A stretch of DNA of 12,073 bases from Micropepsaceae bacterium. Lineage in GTDB: Bacteria > Pseudomonadota > Alphaproteobacteria > Micropepsales > Micropepsaceae. The notes under the pieces are model-generated. The model had not been told where the DNA came from. It worked only from the letters and a program-made list of their open reading frames with translations, and searched no databases. The position numbers and the translations under genes were made by a program. Numbering within the stretch: the first letter of the stretch is position 1; the number at the start of each line of letters is the position of its first letter. The stretch is taken from assembly GCA_025450355.1 (NCBI GenBank), contig JANWHR010000159.1:1-12073 (forward strand). Direction: 5' to 3'. Below, piece after piece: positions 1 to 5,885 of this stretch.

Positions 1-95
1 ACGCTTTTTTCGAGGTCCAGCGCATGGCTGTTCTGCGTCACCTCTGCCGACCACCGGTGGGTCGTTTTTCCGTCCTGTTTTCCGCGATTTGCCAT
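1..95 (-). CDS. DUF3175 domain protein, N-terminal 31 residues only (runs off the left edge)
   Basis: The minus strand opens with ATG at 95 and reads MANRGKQDGKTTHRWSAEVT, then QNSHALDLEKS up to the edge with no stop. The pattern RWSAEVTxxSxALDLEK is the hallmark start of DUF3175, a family of roughly 90-100 residue basic proteins of unknown function found in soil Proteobacteria. A purine-rich AAAGGGG lies about 6 bases before the ATG and supports the start. The gene is divergent from the binding-protein-like gene at 254, sharing a 158-bp spacer. No function can be assigned. Family membership rests on recognition of the motif from memory over a short piece. Confidence 0.75.
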   Translation of the reverse strand, partial: MANRGKQDGKTTHRWSAEVTQNSHALDLEKS

Positions 96-169
96 TTCTA
101 ACCCCTTTCCGCTCTGGAACCTGAACCCCGCGGTGAATAAACTCGATTCCGGCATAACCGCTCCATTCT

Positions 170-191
170 CCTCCCCCCGTTTACGGGGAGG
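170..191. repeat. GC-rich intergenic stem-loop, likely copy of a dispersed Rhizobiales-type element
   Basis: CCTCCCC (170-176) pairs with GGGGAGG (185-191). A further G-C pair (179/184) closes a TTTA loop after a two-base bulge. The following stretch (about 192-231) is also arranged like the CCTCCCC...GGGGAGG plus GAGGGACGAAGGGGG modules that occur many times between genes in Bradyrhizobium-like genomes. The rest of the 96-253 spacer shows no clear promoter. Copy number cannot be judged from one window, so the dispersed-repeat call is an inference. Any coding reading through this element is probably spurious. Confidence 0.45.
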
Positions 192-236
192 TGGTCCGCC
201 GAAGCGCTCTGCGCGAACGAGGGACGAAGGGGGCAC

Positions 237-243
237 AGAGGAG
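237..243 (+). promoter_or_regulatory. Ribosome binding site deciding a TTG start
   Basis: AGAGGAG ends 10 bases before the in-frame TTG at 254. No comparable purine run precedes the earlier in-frame GTG at 191, which lies inside the intergenic hairpin element. This site is the main reason for choosing the TTG start. Confidence 0.6.
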
Positions 244-253
244 TCATCAAAAA

Positions 254-1126
254 TTGTCCAAATTCATCATCGAACCGCATTTCCGCCTGCAGGAATGGGT
301 CGCCGAGGAGAAGGGCTATTTCAAAGCCGAAGGACTCGATTACGATTTTCTCGAACTTGTTCAGTCCACGGATGGGCAGCACCACAAGACGGCCAACAAG
401 AGCGGCGCCTACAACCTGATCGAGGACGGGCGCAAATCCGATATCAGTTGCGCCTGTCATTGGACGGTGAATGGTGCCGCATCCAAAGGTCACGCGAAGC
501 TCTATGCCGATGTCTATTCGGTGTCGCCCGCCGGGGTCTTCGTGCCGCCGGATTCTCCGGTGAAGACTCCGGCCGATCTTGCCGGAGTGCCGATTTCAGT
601 GGGCTTCAAATCCGGCAGCCATTACTCGACGATTCAGGCGCTGGAACAGTATCTGACGCCGGACCAGTTGGTTCTTTCATTCAAGGATGGTCTGCTGTTC
701 AGTCGCATGGAACTGCTGATCGACGGGAAGGTCCCGGCGGCGGCCCTGTTCAGCGGGCCTTACTATTTCGTGGAGCAACTGGGATTCCGGAAGATCATCG
801 ACAGCACCTTCATGATCGCGCACATGATCCACAACGATCCCGATCCTGAAGACGTGCGGAAATTTTATCGCGCGCTGAAGCGGGCACAGCGCGACATTGA
901 CCTGCGCCCCGAGCTGTACACGCATTATTACCCGAAGGAATTCCCGGCGCGCTTCCATGCCATGATGGATACGCGGCGCTGGGGTCCCGGCGAGCGCATC
1001 GTGTTCGAGAAATACGGCCGCGAAGTCTATGACGATGCACGCACCTGGATTGCCGAACACGGCATCTTCGCCGGCGACGGCCTCGGCACGGGCAGTTACG
1101 AGGCCTCAACGCTGACCCTGGAATAG
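254..1126 (+). CDS. NMT1/SsuA-like substrate-binding-fold protein without signal peptide
   Basis: The 290-aa product reads as a periplasmic-binding-protein type II fold of the NMT1/THI5/SsuA group. Signs are EWVAEEKGYFKAEGLDY near residues 14-30, the SPVKTPADLAGVPISVG segment at about 101-117, and GSHYSTIQALE after it. The first beta strand begins almost at residue 1 (MSKFIIEPHFRLQEW), so there is no room for a signal peptide or lipobox. The start is TTG at 254 with AGAGGAG 10 bases upstream; the longer frame to 191 would add 21 low-complexity residues from an intergenic element. A CACHW motif (residues 66-70) and HH at 43-44 sit in the N-terminal lobe. No permease or ATPase gene is adjacent. 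It may be a cytoplasmic enzyme or ligand-binding protein rather than a transporter component; the ligand is unknown. Confidence 0.8.
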   Translation: MSKFIIEPHFRLQEWVAEEKGYFKAEGLDYDFLELVQSTDGQHHKTANKSGAYNLIEDGRKSDISCACHWTVNGAASKGHAKLYADVYSVSPAGVFVPPDSPVKTPADLAGVPISVGFKSGSHYSTIQALEQYLTPDQLVLSFKDGLLFSRMELLIDGKVPAAALFSGPYYFVEQLGFRKIIDSTFMIAHMIHNDPDPEDVRKFYRALKRAQRDIDLRPELYTHYYPKEFPARFHAMMDTRRWGPGERIVFEKYGREVYDDARTWIAEHGIFAGDGLGTGSYEASTLTLE

Positions 1127-1131
1127 GCCGG

Positions 1132-1148
1132 CCCCGTTCCGAATGGGG
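1132..1148. terminator. Short hairpin between convergent genes
   Basis: CCCCGTT and AATGGGG form a 7-pair stem (one G-U) around CCG. It starts 5 bases after the stop of the plus-strand gene and lies 33 bases beyond the stop of the minus-strand cupin gene. No T-run follows on either strand, so it could be a weak bidirectional terminator or only an RNA 3'-end stabiliser. Confidence 0.35.
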
Positions 1149-1180
1149 AGGTGATCCTCCGAGCGCCGTCGCGTTCCGCG

Positions 1181-1732
1181 TCAGTTGACCGCCGGCAGAC
1201 CCGCGGCTTTGCGGGCGTCGGCACAGGGGCCTGGGCCTCTTTCTGCGGTCGGACCTTCGCATTCGTGGCGGCTTCCCGGGCCTTCGCCGAAAATCATCAC
1301 GACTGCCTCGTCACTGCCCGCCCGCGCGCCGTCGAAATGCACCTCTTTGCCTTTGTGGATGGCGAAGGTTCCGGCTTTGATCGGCACCGTCAGATGCTCG
1401 GGATCGTCCTTCGCGCCGGTCGCTGCCCACCATGTTCCGCTCAGAACCATCACATAGCGATCGTTCACATGGTAATGCGGGTGACTGAAATTGCCGGGAT
1501 GAAAGCGGTTCAGGACGATATAGAAGCCGGGCTTACCGGCATCGCCGACCAGCGTGTAGGTATCGGTGCCGGTCAGGCCTGCCGCCGGTTTCCATTTGAT
1601 GTCCTTTGGCAGGACCAGTTTGATCGCATTCGGATTAAGCGACGAGAGTGGCGGAACATCGCCGGCGCCCGCGGCGTAGCCGATACCACCTGCCGCGGCG
1701 AGTGCGAGAGCCAGAATGATGGTCCGTTTCAT
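1181..1732 (-). CDS. Exported cupin-domain protein
   Basis: The 183-aa protein begins with a signal peptide (MKRTIILALALAAAGGIGYAAG, cleavage near residue 22), so a periplasmic location is likely. A single cupin barrel follows. Motif 1 is HPHYHVNDRYVMVLSGTW at about 84-101, with H84, H86 and H88 as candidate metal ligands. Motif 2 includes G121 and H132 (GTFAIHKGKEVHFDG). After the barrel comes a 35-residue tail with C158 and C170, which could form a disulfide. Its ATG overlaps the TGA of the upstream gene as ATGA (1729-1732), which implies translational coupling in a three-gene operon with the HbpS-like and NHL proteins. The substrate or reaction cannot be told from sequence; cupins of this size include dioxygenases, isomerases and pure binding proteins. 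Confidence 0.9.
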   Translation of the reverse strand: MKRTIILALALAAAGGIGYAAGAGDVPPLSSLNPNAIKLVLPKDIKWKPAAGLTGTDTYTLVGDAGKPGFYIVLNRFHPGNFSHPHYHVNDRYVMVLSGTWWAATGAKDDPEHLTVPIKAGTFAIHKGKEVHFDGARAGSDEAVVMIFGEGPGSRHECEGPTAERGPGPCADARKAAGLPAVN

Positions 1733-2706
1733 TGCTTTCCTCCTGTTTCCTTCCCGCTGGCGCCCGTGTTGGCGTTTGGGAAAACGGCTTTGATTGCTGC
1801 CTGGGCGCAGCGGTCGTCCTGATCGCCCACTCCACCGGCGCCGATTGCTCCGATGATGTCATTTCCGATGAAGATCGGAAACCCGCCCGGCTGCGGGAAA
1901 TCGTGAAGCCATTCCGGTGCGCGGTTGACCTGTTTGTTGACCCGATTCCAAAGGTCCTCGGTGTTGCGCCGCCAATGCGCCGCGGTCACCGCTTTCAGTT
2001 CCGCGGTGTCCAGAATGGTTTTGCTGGCCCCGCGCGTGCCCTGGAACGACAGCAGTGTGCCGTCCGGATCGACCACGGAAATTCCGAGTGGACCGAATTT
2101 GTTGCGGTCCGCGAATGCAAGGCAGGCATCGACAAGCTTGCGTGCGCCATCCATGGAGATGAATTTCGTGGTCCTGAGCAGCGGCTGCGCCGAGGGTGGG
2201 GGTGCGGATTTGCCGTCGCCCATCACGCTCGTGATGGCGTTCTTCACACAATCTTCATCACGGCCGCCGGAAAGCCCCGCCGCGCCGGCGCCGGCCCCTC
2301 CCACGACTTCGCCCTGCACCATGACGGGATAACCGCCTGGTATGGGAAAATAGCCCATCCACTCGGGCGCGCGGTTCACCTGTCTGTTGACGCGGTCGTA
2401 CAGTTCTGCGGTCGAACGGCGGAAAATCGCGGCGGTCTTCGCTTTCTGCTGTGCCGTGACGCCGGTGTTGCCGGTGGCGCCATCGGTTGCCTGGTAGGAC
2501 AGCAGATAACCGGCCGGATCCACGACGGCGAGCGCAATCGGGTAATGATCACGCGCGGCCTGGGCAAGGCAGACCTCGATGATTTTGCGCGCCGCATAGG
2601 GCGTAAGGCTTTGCTTTTCCTCGACCAGATTTTGCGCCATCGCGGCAGTCGCAAGGACTGCGGGGATGATGGCAAGCAGCACCGCCCGGAAACAGCCACG
2701 GATCAT
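1729..2706 (-). CDS. Exported tandem GlcG/HbpS (DUF336) heme-binding-type protein
   Basis: The 325-aa protein has a signal peptide ending near AMA-QN (about residue 24). Two copies of the GlcG/HbpS (DUF336) fold follow, at about 33-162 and 183-312. The copies share VVDPxGxLLSxQ, NRQVNRAPEW or NKQVNRAPEW, FPxPGGxP and a glycine-rich GAxGAG stretch, then a D-x-x-C-x-x-AI ending. HbpS of Streptomyces binds heme and acts as an extracytoplasmic redox sensor. Other members sit near quinoprotein or glycolate genes without a proven enzymatic role. The start is fixed by AGGAG, which overlaps the TAG stop of the upstream NHL gene, 10 bases away. It is the middle gene of the operon and overlaps the cupin gene by 4 bases. 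Heme binding is an inference from family; no CXXCH motif is present. Confidence 0.92.
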   Translation of the reverse strand: MIRGCFRAVLLAIIPAVLATAAMAQNLVEEKQSLTPYAARKIIEVCLAQAARDHYPIALAVVDPAGYLLSYQATDGATGNTGVTAQQKAKTAAIFRRSTAELYDRVNRQVNRAPEWMGYFPIPGGYPVMVQGEVVGGAGAGAAGLSGGRDEDCVKNAITSVMGDGKSAPPPSAQPLLRTTKFISMDGARKLVDACLAFADRNKFGPLGISVVDPDGTLLSFQGTRGASKTILDTAELKAVTAAHWRRNTEDLWNRVNKQVNRAPEWLHDFPQPGGFPIFIGNDIIGAIGAGGVGDQDDRCAQAAIKAVFPNANTGASGKETGGKQ

Positions 2707-2716
2707 GCGCCAGCTC

Positions 2717-3730
2717 CTATTGCATCACATAGCGCATGAGGCGCTTGGGGCCGACCTCGGCGCCATAGATAATGCCATCCTTGTCCGCCGCGACTCCTTC
2801 CGCCGCGCTGGTCGTGATCGCTTTCGCCACCGGATCGGGAATGAAATATTTCACCGAGCCGTCCTTCGCCGATCCGATCCGGATTCCGCGTTTCCAGCCA
2901 TCATGGTTTTTCGACACCGATTCCGATTCGGAATCGGCGACGTAGATCGTGTCTTTTGCATCGATCCAGATGCCGCTCGGACGGCTGAATTGGGTCCATG
3001 AGGTCAGATATTTGCCGTCCTGATCGAAGATCTGGATGCGGTTGTTGTTCCGGTCGCCGACGAACAACCGCCCCTGAGAGTCCATGGCAAGCGCGTGCGG
3101 AATGTCGAACTCGCCTGGCGCGGTGCCCTTCATCCCCCATTCCTTGATGTATTTCCCGCGCGGATCGAATTTCACGACGCGGTCATTGGACTTTCCGCCA
3201 TGCCCATCGGCGACGAAGATGTCGCCATTCGGCGCAACCAGCACCGCGGATGGCATGTTGAAGTTATAAGGATTGTTCCCGGCGACTCCCGCAACTCCAA
3301 GCTTCATGAGCACTTTGCCGTTGGGGCTGAATTTGATCACCTGTTGACCAAGCCCCCCGTTCCCTTGCCCGTCCGTGACCCAGACATTGCCCTGGTGGTC
3401 CACGCTGATCCCGTGGGGAAACACGAACATGCCGACGCCGAAATGCTTTACCATCCGGCCCTGAGCGTCAAACTTCAGGATCGGGTCGAGATTTGACCCG
3501 AGGCAAGTATTCGCGCCGCAGCGTTCGGCGACCCAGACGCTTTTGCCATCCGCATCGATTGCAACACCTGCGGTAGAACCCCAACTGCGGCCATCCGGCA
3601 TTTTCGCCCAGTTTTCGATCGACCGATAGGGATTCGGAAAACTGTTCGTCGGGCCGCTCTGCGCCCAAACCGGTACTGCCGAACAGATGAGCATGGCCGC
3701 GATTGCCGGCCAGCGGTGCGAACTCCGCAT
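2717..3730 (-). CDS. Exported NHL-repeat beta-propeller protein
   Basis: The 337-aa protein has a signal peptide (hydrophobic AIAAMLICSAVPVWA, cleavage near residue 23) and NHL-type blades. Recognisable blades are GVAIDADGKSVWVAE (about 55), PHGISVDHQGNVWVTD (105), PSAVLVAPNGDIFVADG (160), PHALAMDSQGRLFVGDRNNNRIQIFD (211), PSGIWIDAKDTIYVADSESE (251) and AEGVAADKDGIIYGAE (310), which fits a six-bladed propeller. Two cysteines (C71, C76) lie in an early loop. The ATG at 3730 is preferred; a TTG codon directly before it is in frame, and GGGAGG lies 5 bases upstream of the ATG. It is the first gene of the operon with the HbpS-like and cupin genes. Relatives are often labelled peptidyl-alpha-hydroxyglycine lyase-like or 6-bladed propeller proteins; a catalytic role cannot be claimed here. 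Confidence 0.92.
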   Translation of the reverse strand: MRSSHRWPAIAAMLICSAVPVWAQSGPTNSFPNPYRSIENWAKMPDGRSWGSTAGVAIDADGKSVWVAERCGANTCLGSNLDPILKFDAQGRMVKHFGVGMFVFPHGISVDHQGNVWVTDGQGNGGLGQQVIKFSPNGKVLMKLGVAGVAGNNPYNFNMPSAVLVAPNGDIFVADGHGGKSNDRVVKFDPRGKYIKEWGMKGTAPGEFDIPHALAMDSQGRLFVGDRNNNRIQIFDQDGKYLTSWTQFSRPSGIWIDAKDTIYVADSESESVSKNHDGWKRGIRIGSAKDGSVKYFIPDPVAKAITTSAAEGVAADKDGIIYGAEVGPKRLMRYVMQ

Positions 3731-3743
3731 CAAACCCTCCCAA

Positions 3744-3781
3744 GGCTTGCCGGCTTTTTACACTTCTCCGTCCGGCAAGCC
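3744..3781 (-). promoter_or_regulatory. Leader stem-loop of the exported three-gene operon
   Basis: GGCTTGCCGG and CCGGCAAGCC are perfect 10-bp inverted arms (3772-3781 and 3744-3753) around an 18-base loop. On the minus strand the stem ends just 3-4 bases before the GGGAGG ribosome binding site of the NHL gene. It could regulate translation, stabilise the mRNA 5' end, or be a dyad operator for a DNA-binding protein. The loop itself contains GGAG. The arms are seen directly; any regulatory role is inference. Confidence 0.5.
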
Positions 3782-3786
3782 AACGC

Positions 3787-3811
3787 AACCATTACAAAAA
3801 TTCCATGTTCC
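3787..3811 (-). promoter_or_regulatory. Weak EcfG-like promoter candidate for the NHL operon
   Basis: GGAAC (3807-3811, minus strand) is followed after 16 bases by GGTT (3787-3790). The EcfG consensus is GGAAC-N16/17-CGTT, so the -10 has one mismatch. If used, transcription would begin almost at the leader stem-loop. One such match in a short spacer could be chance. Confidence 0.25.
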
Positions 3812-3898
3812 TCGCGCCATCGCTACCTCGCAAAGCCGCGCAGGCGCATAAACCAATTCGCGTGAAGTGGCCGGGGAGATAGCAATCCAAAGGAGGAA

Positions 3899-4237
3899 AT
3901 GGTGCAAAGCTATTGGGCCATATCGATCGCACTGATCGCGGCAGCTACGGCATTCGGTGCGGTGGGATCGCAGGCAGCTGCGAAAAATGAGAATCTCGCG
4001 GGTAAGTTCCAATGCGGTCCCGATGCAAAGGTTTGCCAATGGTCGGGAAAGACTTTCACGGTGACGCAGGCTGGCAATCATCTCGACATCAAGAACGACA
4101 AGGGCGATCAGGGTACGGCGATTCTGACAAGCGCGATTTCCATCAGCGCTGGTCCGCCCTGGAACATGCTGGGCGTCATCTCGAACGACGGAAAGACCAT
4201 CAACTGGTCGAACGGCAGCGAGTGGAAAAAAAGCTGA
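3899..4237 (+). CDS. Small secreted protein of unknown function
   Basis: The 112-aa product has a strong signal peptide (hydrophobic core AISIALIAAATAFGAV, cleavage near residue 28, after SQAAA). The mature part of about 84 residues holds two cysteines (C39 and C46, FQCGPDAKVCQW), which probably form a small disulfide loop. It looks beta-rich, with repeated short strands and turns (TFTVTQAGNHLDIKNDKG, TAILTSAISISAG, NWSNGSEW). The AAAGGAGG site is only 2 bases from the ATG, so the GTG immediately after it at 3902, with 5-base spacing, is an equally good start. It resembles small exported hypothetical proteins of rhizobia with an antiparallel barrel-like pattern; I recognise no named family. 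It is divergent from the NHL operon and 138 bases upstream of the exported cupin gene. Confidence 0.85.
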   Translation: MVQSYWAISIALIAAATAFGAVGSQAAAKNENLAGKFQCGPDAKVCQWSGKTFTVTQAGNHLDIKNDKGDQGTAILTSAISISAGPPWNMLGVISNDGKTINWSNGSEWKKS

Positions 4238-4254
4238 TTTAAGATTCGCGGTTT

Positions 4255-4278
4255 GCCCTCTCCTTTGCCGGAGAGGGC
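4255..4278. terminator. Perfect 9-bp hairpin downstream of the small secreted gene
   Basis: GCCCTCTCC (4255-4263) and GGAGAGGGC (4270-4278) pair fully around TTTGCC, starting 17 bases after the stop at 4237. No T-tract follows. It could end or stabilise the upstream transcript, or be another copy of a dispersed intergenic hairpin such as the one at 170-191. The remaining spacer to 4363 shows no clear promoter. Confidence 0.4.
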
Positions 4279-4375
4279 AGCGCGTTCGGGCCCGGATTAC
4301 GATCGGCCCGAAATGCGGGCTGGCCGCCCGCGATCCGGCTGCGTAAAATTCCTCCCGCACCATGGGAGGAATAAA

Positions 4376-4933
4376 ATGCTGAAACAATCGGCCATGGCCG
4401 TGGGGCTGGTGCTCGCGGTCACAACGCTCGTCCAATCCGCTCCGGCAGGAGGCGGCACCGGAGTCTATATTCCCGATTCGGAAGTCCAGCGCATCGCGAA
4501 TCAGAACGCCGGCGCGCCGGTCAGCGATCAGCAGATTCGCATCATCAACGTTGACAACGATTACAACGTCGGGGTTGGCGTGGTTCACCGCGCGAAAACC
4601 GAAAAGCAGAGCGTCGGCGGTTCGGAACACAGCCAGATCACCGAAGTCTATCACGTGATCTCCGGCAACGGGACGCTTGTCACCGGCGGCAGGATCGAAA
4701 ACGCGAAACCGCGGCCGGCAGATAACGAAGCGGTGCGTATCCTCACCGGGCCAAGCATGGAGGGTACACGGATCATCGGGGGTGTCAGCCGGAAAATCGG
4801 GCCCGGCGATGTGATCGTCATTCCGCCGAACACGCCGCACACCTTCACGGACAACACCTCACCCGAAATCGTCTATCTCGGCGTGCGGTTTGATCCGCAC
4901 AAGGAGCTACCGGCCGGTTACACCGCCAAATAG
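4376..4933 (+). CDS. Exported cupin-domain protein
   Basis: The 185-aa protein starts with a signal peptide (AMAVGLVLAVTTLVQSAPA, cleavage about 22-24). The single cupin has motif 1 at SEHSQITEVYHVISGNG (H85 and E90 as likely metal ligands, H93 nearby) and motif 2 at GPGDVIVIPPNTPHTFTD (H155). This arrangement is complete enough for metal binding. The ATG at 4376 is chosen because GGGAGGA lies 5 bases upstream and the signal peptide follows directly; the frame is open 41 codons further upstream, but that part crosses a hairpin and looks non-coding. It is a different subfamily from the cupin at 1181-1732: the spacing between motifs is longer (about 50 residues, with an insert containing PRPADNEAVRI) and similarity is low. 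The substrate is unknown. Confidence 0.9.
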   Translation: MLKQSAMAVGLVLAVTTLVQSAPAGGGTGVYIPDSEVQRIANQNAGAPVSDQQIRIINVDNDYNVGVGVVHRAKTEKQSVGGSEHSQITEVYHVISGNGTLVTGGRIENAKPRPADNEAVRILTGPSMEGTRIIGGVSRKIGPGDVIVIPPNTPHTFTDNTSPEIVYLGVRFDPHKELPAGYTAK

Positions 4934-4936
4934 AAA

Positions 4937-4964
4937 TCTCCGGCGCGCCCGGGCGCGCCGGAGA
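4937..4964. terminator. 28-bp perfect palindrome between convergent genes
   Basis: TCTCCGGCGCGCCC (4937-4950) is followed at once by its exact reverse complement, GGGCGCGCCGGAGA (4951-4964). It sits 3 bases after the cupin stop and 21 bases beyond the SYLF gene stop, so it can serve both strands as a terminator. The strong GC stem has no T-run, so factor-independent termination is not certain. Confidence 0.65.
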
Positions 4965-4985
4965 AGCCCTGTTGGCCGGCGAGGA

Positions 4986-5762
4986 TCAGCTCGCCTTTGT
5001 CTTCGCTTTCACGCCCGCATGCCGTGCCGGCACCGCGCCGGTAGGACCGCCCGGCGGCAGCATTTTACGCAGATTCATCGCGAGCTTCGGCGCGGTCACC
5101 TGGTCGGCCAGGATCTCGTGGATGTTCTTCGATCCGTAAACTGCCTTGTTGAAGTCGGAATCGAAAGTGATATCCGTGATATCCGCCTGGGCGCCGGCAA
5201 AGGCTCCGCTCAAATTTGTCCAGACCACGACATCCCCCTTACCCCAGGAAGCCTGGTTTGTGTGGGCTGAATAGTTGACGACATTGAACCCGGCCTCGGC
5301 ATTCAATGACCAGTTCGCGCCGCCCCGGAACTGGTCCATGACTTTTTGGCTCATGATCAGGAATGCCACGGGCCCGCCGCTCGCGCCCACCTGAAAGCCC
5401 AGCGAGCCACCGCCCATGCTGAAAAAGGCCGGATTGGACCAATGACCGTTGTCATTGCTCATCAGCACACCGGTGCCCCACTTGCCGCCGACGATGAATG
5501 CTGCGCGGCCAAAATCCGGCATGATGAAGACGCCTTTCGCCTTCTTCATAAGGTTGACCACGTTCGGATCGGTTTCCATTGTCCGGATGACCGCCGAGGA
5601 TTTCTGCATCAACGCCTGCGCGTCGGCGAGCGTGCTGTTCTCGGTCGTAATCTTGTTGGCCGGACGGTTATAGATGTCCTTGGCAGGCGGCGCCGCCAGC
5701 GCCGGTCCGGCAACCAGCCCGCCGGCGAGCAGCAAGGCCGAAAAAGAGCGCAAGCTGCGCAT
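4986..5762 (-). CDS. Exported SYLF/YSC84-domain lipid-binding-type protein
   Basis: The 258-aa protein has a signal peptide (SFSALLLAGGLVAGPALA, cleavage near residue 23-24). A SYLF/YSC84 domain then spans about 55-235: AKGVFIMPDFGRAAFIVGGKWGTGVL, SNPAFFSMGGGSLGFQVGASGGPVAFLIMS, and the ending VYGSKNIHEILADQVTAP. Eukaryotic SYLF proteins bind phosphoinositides; bacterial members are exported and linked to the envelope or lipids, with function little known. The tail (PARHAGVKAKTKAS) is basic. The ATG at 5762 is preferred because GAGG lies 7 bases upstream and the signal peptide begins there; the open frame continues 21 codons upstream but has no site. A GGAAC-N17-CGTT promoter lies 34 bases before the ATG, pointing to control by the EcfG general stress response. 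Confidence 0.93.
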   Translation of the reverse strand: MRSLRSFSALLLAGGLVAGPALAAPPAKDIYNRPANKITTENSTLADAQALMQKSSAVIRTMETDPNVVNLMKKAKGVFIMPDFGRAAFIVGGKWGTGVLMSNDNGHWSNPAFFSMGGGSLGFQVGASGGPVAFLIMSQKVMDQFRGGANWSLNAEAGFNVVNYSAHTNQASWGKGDVVVWTNLSGAFAGAQADITDITFDSDFNKAVYGSKNIHEILADQVTAPKLAMNLRKMLPPGGPTGAVPARHAGVKAKTKAS

Positions 5763-5795
5763 TGCACACCTCATTTCATTTGCTTCAATGAGGTT

Positions 5796-5821
5796 AACGC
5801 ATGGCTTTTTTTCCGTGTTCC
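5796..5821 (-). promoter_or_regulatory. EcfG-type general-stress promoter of the SYLF gene
   Basis: On the minus strand GGAAC (5817-5821) is followed after 17 bases by CGTT (5796-5799), an exact match to the alphaproteobacterial EcfG consensus GGAAC-N16/17-CGTT. The spacer includes a run of seven A. The -10 lies 33 bases from the start codon, leaving a leader of about 25 bases. EcfG is freed when phosphorylated PhyR binds NepR. Confidence 0.6.
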
Positions 5822-5847
5822 GCACGCGCGCACACGATGCGTTGCAC

Positions 5848-5866
5848 GCTCCCGTGAACCGGGAGC
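5848..5866. terminator. 7-bp hairpin after the kinase-receiver gene
   Basis: GCTCCCG (5848-5854) and CGGGAGC (5860-5866) pair perfectly around TGAAC. The stem lies 20 bases beyond the stop of the minus-strand kinase gene and ahead of the SYLF promoter, where a transcript end would be expected. There is no T-run. Confidence 0.4.
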
Positions 5867-5885
5867 AACACTGCTGCGAAGATCA

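Noticed and set aside
124..150. Possible EcfG-like site (GGAAT ... GGTT) upstream of the DUF3175 gene
   Set aside because: Both boxes deviate from consensus and the spacer is 18 bases.
133..849. 238-codon plus-strand frame overlapping the binding-protein-like gene
   Set aside because: Arg/Gly-rich out-of-frame translation with no motif; the other frame encodes a coherent fold.
1732..2739. 335-codon open frame on the plus strand opposite the HbpS-like gene
   Set aside because: It is antisense to a gene with clear domains, signal peptide and ribosome binding site; its own translation shows no family features and is a GC-rich shadow.
3782..3811. GGAAC paired with the better -10 CGTT at 3782-3785
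   Set aside because: The spacer would be 21 bases, outside the 16-17 expected for EcfG; only the GGTT alternative at N16 is kept as a weak candidate.
3758..4840. 360-codon open frame on the minus strand across the small secreted gene and the cupin gene
   Set aside because: It runs antisense to two convincing genes and through an intergenic hairpin; the product is compositionally odd and has no recognisable motif.
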